Made by a program: the position numbers and the translations under genes
Shown here: positions 34,741 to 42,490 of the stretch, in pieces
How the letters are laid out: each line of letters begins with the position of its first letter
Numbering within the stretch: position 1 is the stretch's first letter
Assembly (NCBI RefSeq): GCF_018207095.1
Contig: NZ_QOCZ01000033.1
Span: forward strand, 8,428 to 50,917
Direction of reading: 5' to 3'
Origin: Nocardiopsis sp. MG754419
GTDB taxonomy: Bacteria; Actinomycetota; Actinomycetes; Streptosporangiales; Streptosporangiaceae
DNA length: 42,490 bases
Notes under the pieces: model-generated
Told to the model about the DNA's origin: nothing
Database searches by the model: none
The model's input: only the letters and a program-made list of their open reading frames with translations

Positions 34741-35934
34741 CTAGGCGCCGACGAACGACCGCAGCGCGGCGGCGCGGTCGGTGCGCTCCCAGGTGAACTG
34801 CTCCAGCTCACGACCGAAGTGCCCGTAGGCGGCGGTCGTGGAGTAGATCGGACGCAGCAGGTCCAGGTCGCGCACGATGGCGGCGGGACGCAGGTCGAAG
34901 ACCTCCTTGACGGCCTTCTCGATGAGCTCCGGGGCGACCTTCTCGGTCCCGAAGGTCTCGATGAACACACCGACCGGGTGGGCCTTGCCGATCGCGTAGG
35001 CCACCTGGACCTCGGCGCGCTCGGCCAGCTCGGCGGCGATGATGTTCTTGGCGACCCAGCGGGTGGCGTAGGCGGCCGAGCGGTCCACCTTCGACGGGTC
35101 CTTGCCGGAGAAGGCACCGCCACCGTGGCGGGCGTAGCCACCGTAGGTGTCCACGATGATCTTGCGGCCGGTCAGACCGGCGTCGCCCATCGGGCCGCCG
35201 ATCTCGAAGCGACCGGTCGGGTTGACCAGGAGACGGTAGTCGTCGGACTCCAGGCCGTAGGCGGCCACGACCGGCTCGATGACGTGCTCACGGATGTCCG
35301 GGGTGAGCATCTCGTCGAGGTTGATGTCGGCGGAGTGCTGACTGGAGACGACGACCGTGTCCAGTCGGACCGGGGTCTGGCCCTCGTACTCCACGGTGAC
35401 CTGGGTCTTGCCGTCGGGACGCAGGTAGGGCACGGTGCCGTCCCGACGCACCTGCGCGAGCCGCTCGGCGAGCGCGTGCGCCAGCTTGATCGGCAGCGGC
35501 ATGAGCTCGGGGGTCTCGCGGTTGGCGTAACCGAACATCAGGCCCTGGTCGCCCGCGCCCTGGCGGTTGAGGACGTCCTCCTCGCGGTCGACACGGGCCT
35601 CGTAGGCGGTGTCGACGCCCTGGGCGATGTCGGGGGACTGCGCGTCGATGGAGACGTTGACCCCACAGGAGTCACCGTCGAACCCCTTGGCGGAGGAGTC
35701 GTATCCGATCTCCAGGATCTTCTCGCGCACGATGGCGGGGATGTCGACGTAGGTCTGGGTGGTGACCTCGCCCGCGATGTGGACCTGACCGGTGGTGATC
35801 AGCGTCTCGACCGCGACCCGGCTGCGGGGGTCGGTGGTGAGCATGGCGTCGAGGATCGCGTCACTGATCTGGTCGGCCATCTTGTCGGGATGGCCTTCGG
35901 TGACCGACTCGGAGGTGAAAAGGCGGCGGGACAC
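34741..35934 (-). CDS. metK: S-adenosylmethionine synthetase
   Basis: MetK makes S-adenosylmethionine from methionine and ATP. It has the N-terminal [17 protein letters not shown] with the catalytic histidine in GHPDK, then [12 protein letters not shown], and the phosphate-binding [19 protein letters not shown]. Length 397 is standard. The start is GTG at 35934, chosen because the family begins [11 protein letters not shown]. An AAGGAG site lies 9-10 bp upstream; longer in-frame sequence is unrelated. It is the last gene of the pyr-to-metK series, with a 288-bp spacer after coaBC. That spacer has a -10-like TACAGT near 36050, so it may have its own promoter; I do not recognise a SAM riboswitch there. 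Confidence 0.97.
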   Translation of the reverse strand: MSRRLFTSESVTEGHPDKMADQISDAILDAMLTTDPRSRVAVETLITTGQVHIAGEVTTQTYVDIPAIVREKILEIGYDSSAKGFDGDSCGVNVSIDAQSPDIAQGVDTAYEARVDREEDVLNRQGAGDQGLMFGYANRETPELMPLPIKLAHALAERLAQVRRDGTVPYLRPDGKTQVTVEYEGQTPVRLDTVVVSSQHSADINLDEMLTPDIREHVIEPVVAAYGLESDDYRLLVNPTGRFEIGGPMGDAGLTGRKIIVDTYGGYARHGGGAFSGKDPSKVDRSAAYATRWVAKNIIAAELAERAEVQVAYAIGKAHPVGVFIETFGTEKVAPELIEKAVKEVFDLRPAAIVRDLDLLRPIYSTTAAYGHFGRELEQFTWERTDRAAALRSFVGA

Positions 35935-36222
35935 GTGTCGTGACTCCTTGCAGCGGCTGCTGGCTGACATGGTCGGCGCGGTCTCGCCCGTCCCCGGCTT
36001 CCTGCCGAGGGCGGTCAATACCGACCGACGCGGTTGGTTATCGGTCCACTGTATCGGGACTGGTGGGAACGGGCACCGGACGGACGACCTGGTTGATCGC
36101 GTACGGGCCCGTTCGCAGTGTGCCGTACCAGGCGGTAGGACGCCAGCCTGGAGACGAAGGGATTTGTCCGCGACGGCCCCGGTGAACACGCCGCGGTCTC
36201 CGCGTGGGCGGTGACAGTGCCT

Positions 36223-37452
36223 TCAACGGACGCGTGCGGGCAGGCGTTCCGCCACCAGATCCCAGACCCGATCGGCCAGATCCTCCTTCGGACCTGTGGG
36301 AATGTCCACGACGGCGCCGTCGGCGGCGAGCACGGTCGCCTGGTTGTCGTCGGTACCGAACGCGCGCCCGCCGCCGACCTGGTTCACCACGAGCAGATCG
36401 CACCCCTTGCGGGCCAGCTTGGCGCGACCGTTGGGGATCACGTCGTCGGTCTCGGCCGCGAACCCCACGATGGTCTGGGCCTCGCCCTCCCGCTCTCGGG
36501 TGGTGACGAGTCCGGCGAGGATGTCGGGGTTCTCGACCAGTTCGATGGGGGCCGGGGCGGACCCGGACTTCTTGATCTTGGAGGCGGCGCTGGTGACCGG
36601 TCGGAAGTCGGCGACGGCCGCGGTCATCACGACGGCGTCGGCGCCCCGACGTTCGGCCTCCATCGCCTCGGCCAGTTCCACCGCGGAGGAGACCCGTACC
36701 AGGTCCACCCCGGCCGGATCGGGCAGGGACACGTTGGCGGCGACCAGTGTCACGTCGGCGCCGCGTGCGGCGGCGGTGCGAGCCAGGGCGTACCCCTGCC
36801 GTCCAGAGGAGTGGTTGCCGATGAATCGGACCGGGTCGATGGCCTCGCGGGTGCCCCCTGCTGAGATGACCACGCGCCGTCCGGCCAGGTCGGTCCCGCC
36901 GACGCCGCGTCGCAGCACCAGGCGGGCCGCCTCGAACAGCTCCGTCGGTTCGGGGAGCCGACCGCGGCCGGTGTCGGCACCGGTCAGGCGCCCCACCGCC
37001 GGGTCCAGGACGATCGCGCCGCGCGCACGCAGCGTGGCCACGTTGGCCTGGGTGGCGGGGTGCTCCCACATCTCGGTGTGCATGGCCGGGGCGAACACGA
37101 CCGGACAACGGGCGGTGAGCAGGGTGTTGGTCAGCAGGTCGTCGGCGAGTCCGGCCGCGGCCTTGGCCAGGATGTTCGCGGTGGCCGGGGCGACGAACAC
37201 CAGGTCCGCCGACTGGCCGATCCGCACGTGGGGGACCTCATGGACCCGGTCCCACACCCCGGTGTCGACGGGCTGCCCGGACAGGGCGGCCCAGGTCGGT
37301 TCGCCGACGAAGCGCAGGGCCTCGGCGGTGGGCACGACACGGACGCGGTGGCCGGACTCGGTCAGACGGCGCAGCAGCTCACACGCCTTGTAGGCGGCGA
37401 TGCCGCCACCGACGCCGAGGACCACCTGGGGAAGGGATTGTGTGTCACTCAC
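36223..37452 (-). CDS. coaBC: Bifunctional phosphopantothenoylcysteine decarboxylase/phosphopantothenate-cysteine ligase
   Basis: CoaBC catalyses two coenzyme A steps. The CoaC half (1-185) is a flavoprotein with GVGGGIAAYKACELLRRL, catalytic H75 in HEVPH, VAPATANILAK and PAMHTEMWEHP (H125 where E. coli has Asn, as in other actinobacterial enzymes). The CoaB half (190-409) has VVISAGGTREAIDPVRF, NHSSGRQGYALA, AVADFRP and the KIKK lysines. Length 409 is normal. The start is GTG at 37452; the ribosome site is poor. It follows rpoZ by 85 bp containing a long stem-loop, which may limit read-through. Confidence 0.96.
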   Translation of the reverse strand: MSDTQSLPQVVLGVGGGIAAYKACELLRRLTESGHRVRVVPTAEALRFVGEPTWAALSGQPVDTGVWDRVHEVPHVRIGQSADLVFVAPATANILAKAAAGLADDLLTNTLLTARCPVVFAPAMHTEMWEHPATQANVATLRARGAIVLDPAVGRLTGADTGRGRLPEPTELFEAARLVLRRGVGGTDLAGRRVVISAGGTREAIDPVRFIGNHSSGRQGYALARTAAARGADVTLVAANVSLPDPAGVDLVRVSSAVELAEAMEAERRGADAVVMTAAVADFRPVTSAASKIKKSGSAPAPIELVENPDILAGLVTTREREGEAQTIVGFAAETDDVIPNGRAKLARKGCDLLVVNQVGGGRAFGTDDNQATVLAADGAVVDIPTGPKEDLADRVWDLVAERLPARVR

Positions 37453-37471
37453 ACCAGTGTTCTACCAGGAC

Positions 37472-37510
37472 GCGCCCGCCGCACGCCCCGGACGGGGGTG
37501 CGACGGGCGC
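37472..37510 (-). terminator. Long stem-loop between rpoZ and coaBC
   Basis: GCGCCCG (37472-37478) pairs with CGGGCGC (37504-37510), and the stem continues inward through CGCA/TGCG and CCCC/GGGG. It lies 28 bp after the rpoZ stop. It could be a terminator or partial attenuator; coaBC would then rely on read-through or a local promoter. Confidence 0.7.
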
Positions 37511-37537
37511 GCTCGGTGCCCTCGGTGGGGCGTGGGC

Positions 37538-37804
37538 TCAGCTGCCCTCGTACGGCTCGGCGGTGAGCAGGCCGGACTTGACCTCGCGCAGGGCGATGGA
37601 CAGGGACTTCTCCTGGACCTGGGTCTCCACCAGCGGGCCCACGTACTCCAGCAGGCCCTCGCCCAGCTGGGCGTAGTAGGCGTTGATCTGACGGGCCCGC
37701 TTCGAGGCCATGGTGACCAGGCTGTACTTGCTGTCGACCAGCTCCAGCAGGTCATCGATCGGCGGGTTGGTGATGCCTTCGGCGACGGGCTCGGTACCAG
37801 CCAC
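37538..37804 (-). CDS. rpoZ: RNA polymerase omega subunit
   Basis: An 88-residue protein with the omega signature: [20 protein letters not shown], then [20 protein letters not shown] and the C-terminal [15 protein letters not shown]. Omega aids beta-prime folding and enzyme assembly. The start is GTG at 37804 with a GGGGG stretch 7 bp upstream. The omega-after-gmk order is common across bacteria. Confidence 0.96.
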   Translation of the reverse strand: MAGTEPVAEGITNPPIDDLLELVDSKYSLVTMASKRARQINAYYAQLGEGLLEYVGPLVETQVQEKSLSIALREVKSGLLTAEPYEGS

Positions 37805-37918
37805 TTTGTTACCCCCAGGGACGGTCTCCGGCTCGTCGACAAGCCGTGACGTTGGTTGGATGGGACGATTCTCGGGGCCCGGGTGGGGCGCCGCCGCCGG
37901 TCGTCGGCGCGGCCGCTA

Positions 37919-38509
37919 TCACACCTTGGGCGCGGTCATCAACGCTAGCAGCTCATCGCACACGCCCTGTACGGACGTGTTGACCAGGGTCGTGTCGAAT
38001 TCCTTCTCGGCCGCCAGCTCGACCTTGGCCACCTCCAGCCTGCGCTGGATGACCTCCTCGCTCTCGGTGCCGCGGCCGGTGAGCCGGCGCACCAGTTCCT
38101 CCCACGAGGGCGGGGCGAGGAAGACGTGCAGGGCGTCGGACATGGAATCGCGGACCTGGCGCGCGCCCTGGAGTTCGATCTCCAACAGGACGGGGGTGCC
38201 GGCGTCGAGGCGTTCCACGACGGGGCCGCGCGGGGTGCCGTAGCGATTGCCGGCGAACTGGGCCCACTCCAGCAGTTCGTTCTCGGCGATGAGGCGGTCG
38301 AACTCCTCGTCGGAGACGAAGTGGTACTGAACGCCGTCGCACTCACCGGGGCGGGGTCGGCGCGTGGTCACCGACACCGACAACCACACCTGGGGGTCGG
38401 CCTCTCGCAGGTGCGCGACGACCGTGCTCTTGCCCACACCCGAGGGGCCGGACAGGACGGTCAACCGTTTCGCGACGGGGCGGGCGGGGTCCGCGTTCTG
38501 CGCAGGCAT
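37919..38509 (-). CDS. gmk: Guanylate kinase
   Basis: Gmk phosphorylates GMP to GDP. The P-loop GPSGVGKST is at residues 21-29. The GMP-binding segment [20 protein letters not shown] is at about 46-65, the lid region ERLDAG and [13 protein letters not shown] follow. Length 196 is typical. The ATG at 38509 is the only start fitting the family, but its ribosome site is weak. It lies upstream of rpoZ in a standard order. A TATAAA box on the minus strand at 38647-38652 suggests its own promoter. Confidence 0.96.
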   Translation of the reverse strand: MPAQNADPARPVAKRLTVLSGPSGVGKSTVVAHLREADPQVWLSVSVTTRRPRPGECDGVQYHFVSDEEFDRLIAENELLEWAQFAGNRYGTPRGPVVERLDAGTPVLLEIELQGARQVRDSMSDALHVFLAPPSWEELVRRLTGRGTESEEVIQRRLEVAKVELAAEKEFDTTLVNTSVQGVCDELLALMTAPKV

Positions 38510-38828
38510 GTGAGATCAGGCTTCCATTCGGCGTGTTCGCCGCGCGGTGGGTCCGGCAGTCCGCCGGGCGCGGTCCGGCGCGGCACCGCGCGGGCGGCTC
38601 GCACGGCCGCCGACGGGCGCGCCGCGTACGGCCGCGGGAAGCTCCCTTTATACCACCGGGCCGCGGTGCGGCGGACGGGGCGTGACCTGGGGCCAACGCT
38701 CCGTCCGCCGACCACGGCCGCGGATCGTGCTTCTCACCGATGAGACCCCACCGGGTGCGGGGGCTCGTCGCGCGTCTGTGGGGGGACGCGACGCCCGGTG
38801 TTCGGCTGCTGCGCCGGGTTACCGAGCG
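38510..38828 (-). promoter_or_regulatory. 319-bp spacer: mihF terminator and gmk promoter
   Basis: No gene. A stem-loop with arms 38766-38776 and 38785-38793 (one bulge) follows mihF and is its likely terminator. A TATAAA -10 element (38647-38652, minus) follows and predicts a transcript start near 38640 for gmk-rpoZ-coaBC. No good -35 is visible. Confidence 0.55.
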
Positions 38829-39152
38829 CTACTTGGTGAGGTCGCCGAACTCGCTCTCCAGGGCGGCACGCTGGTTGGTGCCCAGACCCCGAACACGGCG
38901 CGACTCGGCGATGTTGAGCCGCTCCATGATCTGCTTCGCACGGACCTTGCCGACACCGGGAAGGGATTCGAGCAGAGCCGAAACCTTCATCTTGCCGATG
39001 ACGTCGTCCTTGAGGCCGTTGGACAGCACCTCGGACAGCGAGATGCCGCCGTTCTTGAGCTTGTTCTTGACCTCCGCGCGCTCTTTTCTGGCCTTGGCGG
39101 CCTTCTCGAGAGCCGCGCTGCGCTGCTCGGGTGTGAGGGGAGGAAGGGCCAC
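38829..39152 (-). CDS. mihF: Actinobacterial integration host factor (mIHF)
   Basis: A 107-residue nucleoid-associated DNA-binding protein specific to actinobacteria. The N-terminal basic helix (LTPEQRSAALEKAAKARKER) is followed by a helix-two turns-helix/H2TH-like region with LLESLPGVGKVRAKQIMERL, the G-V-G-K DNA-contact loop, and IAESRRVRGLGTNQRAAL. The start is GTG at 39152 with GAGGTG 8 bp upstream, beginning VALPPLTPEQR, the family start. It lies between pyrF and gmk, the usual place in Streptomyces and Mycobacterium. A 391-bp upstream region with a good promoter suggests strong independent expression. Confidence 0.96.
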   Translation of the reverse strand: MALPPLTPEQRSAALEKAAKARKERAEVKNKLKNGGISLSEVLSNGLKDDVIGKMKVSALLESLPGVGKVRAKQIMERLNIAESRRVRGLGTNQRAALESEFGDLTK

Positions 39153-39543
39153 GCCGGGTCACCTCGGATTTCTACTCGTTTGTAGAGGGCGGACGCCTGC
39201 GCAAGTTAGTAGGTCTGACCCCTGTTAGGCAACGTAAAGTGCCCTTTCAAGGGCTATTTCGTTGAAGGAACTACTCAGCGTAATCATCCCATTGCGGTCA
39301 GAGACGAAAATCAGGACTTTGGTCCCGGTTGCCGAGCAGGTGAAGCGCGCGACCAGCGCAGGTCACGGAGGGGTGACCCGGGTCACCCTTTGCCATGACT
39401 GACGGGTTTTGGACACGCCTATTTGGTGACCGTCCGTGATCCACAACTGTGAGTGATGGGACGTACGCGAAGGTTCCGGGACCAATGACACGAACCACCC
39501 CGAATCGGCGCAGCACACGGGCCCCGGACCCGACGGCCGGATT
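39153..39543 (-). promoter_or_regulatory. 391-bp mihF upstream region with promoter and palindrome
   Basis: No gene. On the minus strand TTGAAA (39245-39250) and TAACAG (39222-39227) are 17 bp apart, a plausible sigma-70-type promoter ending 70 bp ahead of the GTG. The -35 lies in a GCCCTT/AAGGGC inverted repeat. Further upstream GGGTGACCCGGGTCACCC at 39371-39388 is a perfect 18-bp palindrome. Confidence 0.55.
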
Positions 39544-40251
39544 TCAGACACGGGCCCCGGCCCGTCGCACCGCCGCAGCGATGGAGGCCGCCGCGGCACC
39601 GGGGTCCGGCGCACGGGTGATCGGCCGACCGATGACGAGCAGGTCCGCCCCCGCCTCGATCGCCTCCTCCGGGGTCGCGACCCGGGACTGGTCGCCCTTG
39701 TCCGCGCCGATCGGCCGTACCCCCGGGGTGATGAGGGTGACGTCCGGCCCGACCTCCGCGCGGATCGACGCGACCTCGTGCGGGGAGCACACCAGCGCCC
39801 GCGCCCCCGCGCCCACCGCGAGCACCGACAGACGCCGCACCGCGTCCCGCGCCGGACCGAGCAGCCCCACCTGCTCCAGGTCCGCCTCGTTCATCGAGGT
39901 GAGCACCGTCACCGCCGCGATCCGGGTCTCCGGGGCCGCCTCGACCGCGGCCCGGACCATGTCCGCTCCCCCACCGGCGTGCACGGTCAGGATCGAGGGG
40001 CGCAGACCGGCCACGCTGCGGGCGGCGCCCGCGACGGTGGCCGGGATGTCGTGCAGCTTGAGGTCGAGGAAGACCCCCACGCGGTTGGCGCCGCGCACCG
40101 CGCTGATCACGTCGGGCCCGTAGCGCAGGTACAGCTCCAGACCTACCTTCACCGTGCTCACGTGCGGGGCCACGGCGGAGGCCCAGGTGGCCGCCGTCTC
40201 GATGTCGCCCGCATCGATGGCGACGGCGATGGGCGCGGAAGGCGCGGTCAT
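39544..40251 (-). CDS. pyrF: Orotidine-5'-phosphate decarboxylase
   Basis: PyrF decarboxylates OMP to UMP, the last step of UMP synthesis. Catalytic D63-x-K65-x-x-D68 is in [12 protein letters not shown], an upstream K35 is in STVKVGLEL, and the phosphate-binding loop includes [16 protein letters not shown] and [11 protein letters not shown]. Length 235 fits the short bacterial form. The ATG at 40251 has GGAGAG 8 bp upstream. It follows pyrD with a 304-bp spacer that carries several compact hairpins. Confidence 0.96.
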   Translation of the reverse strand: MTAPSAPIAVAIDAGDIETAATWASAVAPHVSTVKVGLELYLRYGPDVISAVRGANRVGVFLDLKLHDIPATVAGAARSVAGLRPSILTVHAGGGADMVRAAVEAAPETRIAAVTVLTSMNEADLEQVGLLGPARDAVRRLSVLAVGAGARALVCSPHEVASIRAEVGPDVTLITPGVRPIGADKGDQSRVATPEEAIEAGADLLVIGRPITRAPDPGAAAASIAAAVRRAGARV

Positions 40252-40555
40252 GTCGGTCTCTCCAATCGTGTGACCCGGCCGGAGCGCGGGGTCCGGCACT
40301 CGCCGCCGTTCTCACGAACGTGCTTACGAATGCACATCCACTGTCATGTGCACACCGCTAGGTGTGCGATTCCCAGGATCGAGCGCTTCATGCGCCCGAT
40401 CCACGTCACTTCCCCGTAACGGCCGCCCAAACGGCCACAGGCGGACGCCGACCCCGCGGCCGTGCCCGATATGCCCGGAGCACCCGTTCGGCCACACAGA
40501 GCCATCTCAACGCGATTCAGGCCGGTCAGAGCCTTGTGGTCCGGTGACCCGTCCG
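40252..40555 (-). ncRNA. Candidate structured leader RNA between pyrD and pyrF
   Basis: In transcript order the spacer holds four helices. H1: GATCGGGCGC/GCGCTCGATC with loop ATGAA (40401-40377, one mismatch). H2: GCACACC/GGTGTGC with loop TAGC (40367-40350). H3: TGCACA/TGTGCA with a 10-nt loop (40352-40331), sharing bases with H2, so the two exclude each other. H4: CGTTC/GAACG with loop GTGA, a GNRA tetraloop (40320-40307). A GTG frame overlapping the pyrD stop (71 codons) lacks the local coding bias. No T-tract terminator is evident. Whether this is a regulatory RNA or merely GC-rich spacer is untested. Confidence 0.35.
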
Positions 40556-41491
40556 TCACAGCCCAGAGCGGTGCGCCGCTCCGACGACCTTCGCGGCCTT
40601 GGACACGCCCCGTGCGTACAGAGCCTCGGTGAACTCACGGAGGATCCGGGTGCACGCGGAGGGGTCGGAGAAGTTCACCGTCCCCACCGCCACGGCGCTC
40701 GCCCCGGCCGCCATGAACTCCAGGACGTCGGTGCCGGTGCGCACGCCGCCCACGCCCACGATCGGCACGTGGGGCAGCGCCTCGTGGACCCGGTAGACGC
40801 ATCCGACCGCCAACGGGCGGATCGCCGGACCGGAGAGCCCGCCCATCCCCCCGGCCACGGCGGGGCGCAGCGTGCGGGTGTCCACGCTCATCCCCCGCAG
40901 GGTGTTGATCATGGTGAGCCCGTCGGCTCTGGCGCCGACGCACGCCTCGGCCAGCTTCACCACGTCCGGTACGTCGGCGGCGAGCTTGGCCAGCACCGGC
41001 AGGTCCGAGCGCGCGTGCGAACGCACCGTCTGCACGACGGCGGCGGCCTGGACCGGGTCGTCCGCGAAGTGCCGTCCGGTCGGGTCGGCGGGGTCGGGAC
41101 AGGACAGGTTGACCTCGATGGCGTCCACGCCCTCGGCCTCCGAGACCCGGCGGGCCAGCTCGCCGAACTCGCCCACCCCGGATCCGGCGATCGACACGAT
41201 CGCCCGACCGCCCCGGGACAACAGCCACGGCAGGTCCCGTTGGAGGAACACGTCCACCCCCGGCCCCTGGAGGCCCGTGGTGCTGAGCATCCCGCTCGGG
41301 GTCTCCGCCATGCGCGGTGCCGGGCGTCCGGCACGGGGCTCCAACATGACCGACTTGGTGGTGACGGCGCCGATCTCCGCCACGTCGAAGAACTGCGCCA
41401 GTTCGCGTCCCGACCCCGCGCACCCGGCGGCGGTGACCACCGGGTTGGGGAGTTTCAGGGAGCCCAGCCTGGTCCTGAGGTCTGCGTTCAC
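40556..41491 (-). CDS. pyrD: Dihydroorotate dehydrogenase, class 1B catalytic subunit
   Basis: PyrD oxidises dihydroorotate to orotate with FMN. It has the class 1 signature: TTKSVMLEPR with K46, the catalytic cysteine C131 in EVNLSCP (cysteine marks class 1), K169 in VLAKL, and the FMN phosphate loop GVGGVRTGTDVLEFMAAGASAV. Length 311 fits. Pairing with pyrK directly upstream shows it is the NAD-dependent 1B type rather than the quinone-linked class 2. The start is GTG at 41491 (VNADLRTRLGSLKLPNPV), 76 bp after pyrK, with a weak ribosome site. Confidence 0.95.
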   Translation of the reverse strand: MNADLRTRLGSLKLPNPVVTAAGCAGSGRELAQFFDVAEIGAVTTKSVMLEPRAGRPAPRMAETPSGMLSTTGLQGPGVDVFLQRDLPWLLSRGGRAIVSIAGSGVGEFGELARRVSEAEGVDAIEVNLSCPDPADPTGRHFADDPVQAAAVVQTVRSHARSDLPVLAKLAADVPDVVKLAEACVGARADGLTMINTLRGMSVDTRTLRPAVAGGMGGLSGPAIRPLAVGCVYRVHEALPHVPIVGVGGVRTGTDVLEFMAAGASAVAVGTVNFSDPSACTRILREFTEALYARGVSKAAKVVGAAHRSGL

Positions 41492-41567
41492 GTGTTTTCG
41501 CTCGCTCGTGGTCGCCCGGGCGCCGAGCGCCCGGGGCCTGGGGTGACTCATCGGTGTGGTGGTGCGG

Positions 41568-42467
41568 TCAGGCGATGTCGCGGGTCGGCTCCACCACACG
41601 GGAGGCACCCGACCCCTTCCAACCGGGTGCGCCCAACGCGTCGAACGGGATGCTGCCGGCGTCGTCGAAGCGCACCTGCTCGCCCCGGAAGACGGGCCCG
41701 TCCACGCAGGAGCGCACCATCCTGGTGATGCCGTCCTCCCCCACCACCGGGATGACACAGGTCATGCAGATCCCGATGCCGCAGGCCATGGTCTCCTCGA
41801 CCGCCACCTGCACGGGGACGCCGTGGGCGCTGCCCACCTGGGTCACGGCGCGCAGCATCGGCATGGGTCCGCAGGCGTACACCGCGTCGGACCGCGCGCT
41901 CTCGATCACCCGGCCCAGCACGTCGGTGACGCGCCCACGGGTCCCGAAGGAACCGTCGTCGGTGGTGAACTCGGCGGTCTCGGCGATGCGTCGGGCCGTG
42001 ATCGCGCTGAACACGCGGTCCGCCGAGGCGGCGCCCAGGACGAAGTCCACCCGGCAGCCGCGCCGCCGCAGCGACTGGGCCAGGGGGAACAGCGGGGCGC
42101 TCCCCGACCCCCCGCCCACGAGCACGCAGTTGACCGGATCCCGGGGCAGGGGGAACGGTCGGCCCAGCGGACCCACCACGTCCAGCAGGTCGCGTGATCT
42201 TCGTTCGGCCAGCCACGCGGTCCCGCTGCCGCGCACCGCGAACAGGAACTCGACGGTGCCGCCGTAGTCGGGTTTGACGTCGTGAATGGCGAAGGGTCGG
42301 CGCAACAGGGTGCTGGAGTGGTCGCCTCCGACCGCCACCGAGACGAACTGCCCGGAGCGGAACCGTTCGGCTATACCCGGGGCGACGACGGTGATGGCGT
42401 AGTAGGCGTCCACTCTGCGTACGTTCAGCACGGGGCACCTGACCTGCACCGGTCCGTTGTCGCTCAT
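41568..42467 (-). CDS. pyrK: Dihydroorotate dehydrogenase electron-transfer subunit (FAD, 2Fe-2S)
   Basis: PyrK passes electrons from the PyrD FMN to NAD. It is a ferredoxin-reductase-like flavoprotein: the FAD-binding RRPFAIHD is at residues 56-63, the NAD-binding VGGGSGSAPLFPLA at 117-130 and CGPMPML at 199-205. A 2Fe-2S centre is held by C229, C234, C237 and C254 (C-x4-C-x2-C-x16-C). Length 299 is a little longer than the common 260-280. The ATG at 42465-42467 probably overlaps the previous stop. It is followed by pyrD, forming the 1B enzyme. Confidence 0.95.
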   Translation of the reverse strand: MSDNGPVQVRCPVLNVRRVDAYYAITVVAPGIAERFRSGQFVSVAVGGDHSSTLLRRPFAIHDVKPDYGGTVEFLFAVRGSGTAWLAERRSRDLLDVVGPLGRPFPLPRDPVNCVLVGGGSGSAPLFPLAQSLRRRGCRVDFVLGAASADRVFSAITARRIAETAEFTTDDGSFGTRGRVTDVLGRVIESARSDAVYACGPMPMLRAVTQVGSAHGVPVQVAVEETMACGIGICMTCVIPVVGEDGITRMVRSCVDGPVFRGEQVRFDDAGSIPFDALGAPGWKGSGASRVVEPTRDIA

Positions 42468-42490
42468 CTGTGCTGGGTGCCTCTCTGGAC
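42464..42490 (-). CDS. Last codons of an upstream gene, possibly carB
   Basis: The 27 bases at the right edge read as eight sense codons (VQRGTQHR) and a TGA that overlaps the pyrK ATG as ATGA. No other reading explains why pyrK lacks a well-spaced ribosome site. In related actinomycetes carB (carbamoyl-phosphate synthase large subunit) precedes pyrK. The piece is too short for identification from sequence. Confidence 0.35.
   Translation of the reverse strand, partial: VQRGTQHR

Noticed and set aside
35935..36222. Possible SAM riboswitch upstream of metK
   Set aside because: No conserved SAM-class core or terminator/anti-terminator pair could be recognised; a covariance search would be needed.
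36500..37000. H125 instead of Asn in the PAMN motif of CoaBC as a sign of lost activity
   Set aside because: PAMHTEMW is, to my knowledge, the normal form in actinobacterial CoaBC, so it is lineage variation.
40344..40559. 71-codon GTG frame on the minus strand overlapping the pyrD stop as GTGA
   Set aside because: Third-position GC is well below that of neighbouring genes and the product has no recognisable features. The region is better explained as structured spacer, though translation is not excluded.

Overview
The window is a chromosomal housekeeping region from a high-GC actinomycete. The codon choice (third positions almost all G or C), the gene order and the presence of an actinobacterial-type IHF (mihF) all say Actinobacteria. 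The overall protein flavour suggests a Nocardiopsaceae/Streptosporangiales-like organism, but that rank is inference. Almost everything is on the minus strand. The plus strand carries only a membrane pseudokinase, a 42-residue zinc-finger protein and a DUF349 protein. I see no tRNA, rRNA, CRISPR array, insertion sequence or prophage.

Layout, left to right (the minus-strand operons are transcribed right to left). 1-1.2 kb: start of argJ (broken at the window edge) and argC with an ARG box. 1.4-5.2 kb: an FAD amine oxidase-like enzyme, a MarR regulator and a class III aminotransferase, probably an amine-catabolism cluster, with an A-tract-rich control region. 5.4-13.6 kb: infC-rpmI-rplT-(SpoU methyltransferase)-(PAS histidine kinase)-pheS-pheT. 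infC begins at an ATC codon and follows a leader with an intrinsic terminator. 13.7-20.6 kb: alaS-ruvX-mltG-aroE, where MltG carries a very long disordered N-terminus with repeated short motifs. 20.8-23 kb: two paralogous four-helix membrane proteins, then DUF6167 and DUF948 proteins. 23.3-24.9 kb (+): a membrane-tethered pseudokinase. 25-28.4 kb: rarA and a PAS-PAS-GAF-SpoIIE phosphatase. 28.9 kb (+): a RanBP2-like zinc-finger microprotein. 29.1-31.9 kb: aspS (TTG start) and an MBL hydrolase. 32.3-33.5 kb (+): DUF349 protein. 33.9-34.6 kb: an exported, membrane-anchored protein. 34.7-42.5 kb: pyrK-pyrD-pyrF-mihF-gmk-rpoZ-coaBC-metK, probably preceded by carB.

The groups are functionally coherent. 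Pyrimidine synthesis (pyrK/pyrD/pyrF) runs into nucleotide kinase, RNA polymerase omega, coenzyme A and SAM synthesis. Translation factors and tRNA synthetases make up much of the rest. Many gene ends carry strong GC stem-loops, some shared between convergent genes.

I do not see an obvious new multi-gene system. The points most worth checking are: a run of four compact hairpins, two mutually exclusive and one capped by a GNRA-type loop, between pyrD and pyrF; the pseudokinase; the repeated Thr-Gly-x-Phe/Leu motif and Arg-rich blocks in MltG; the zinc-finger microprotein; and a 27-bp inverted repeat at the left edge that probably marks an assembly or fold-back artefact.
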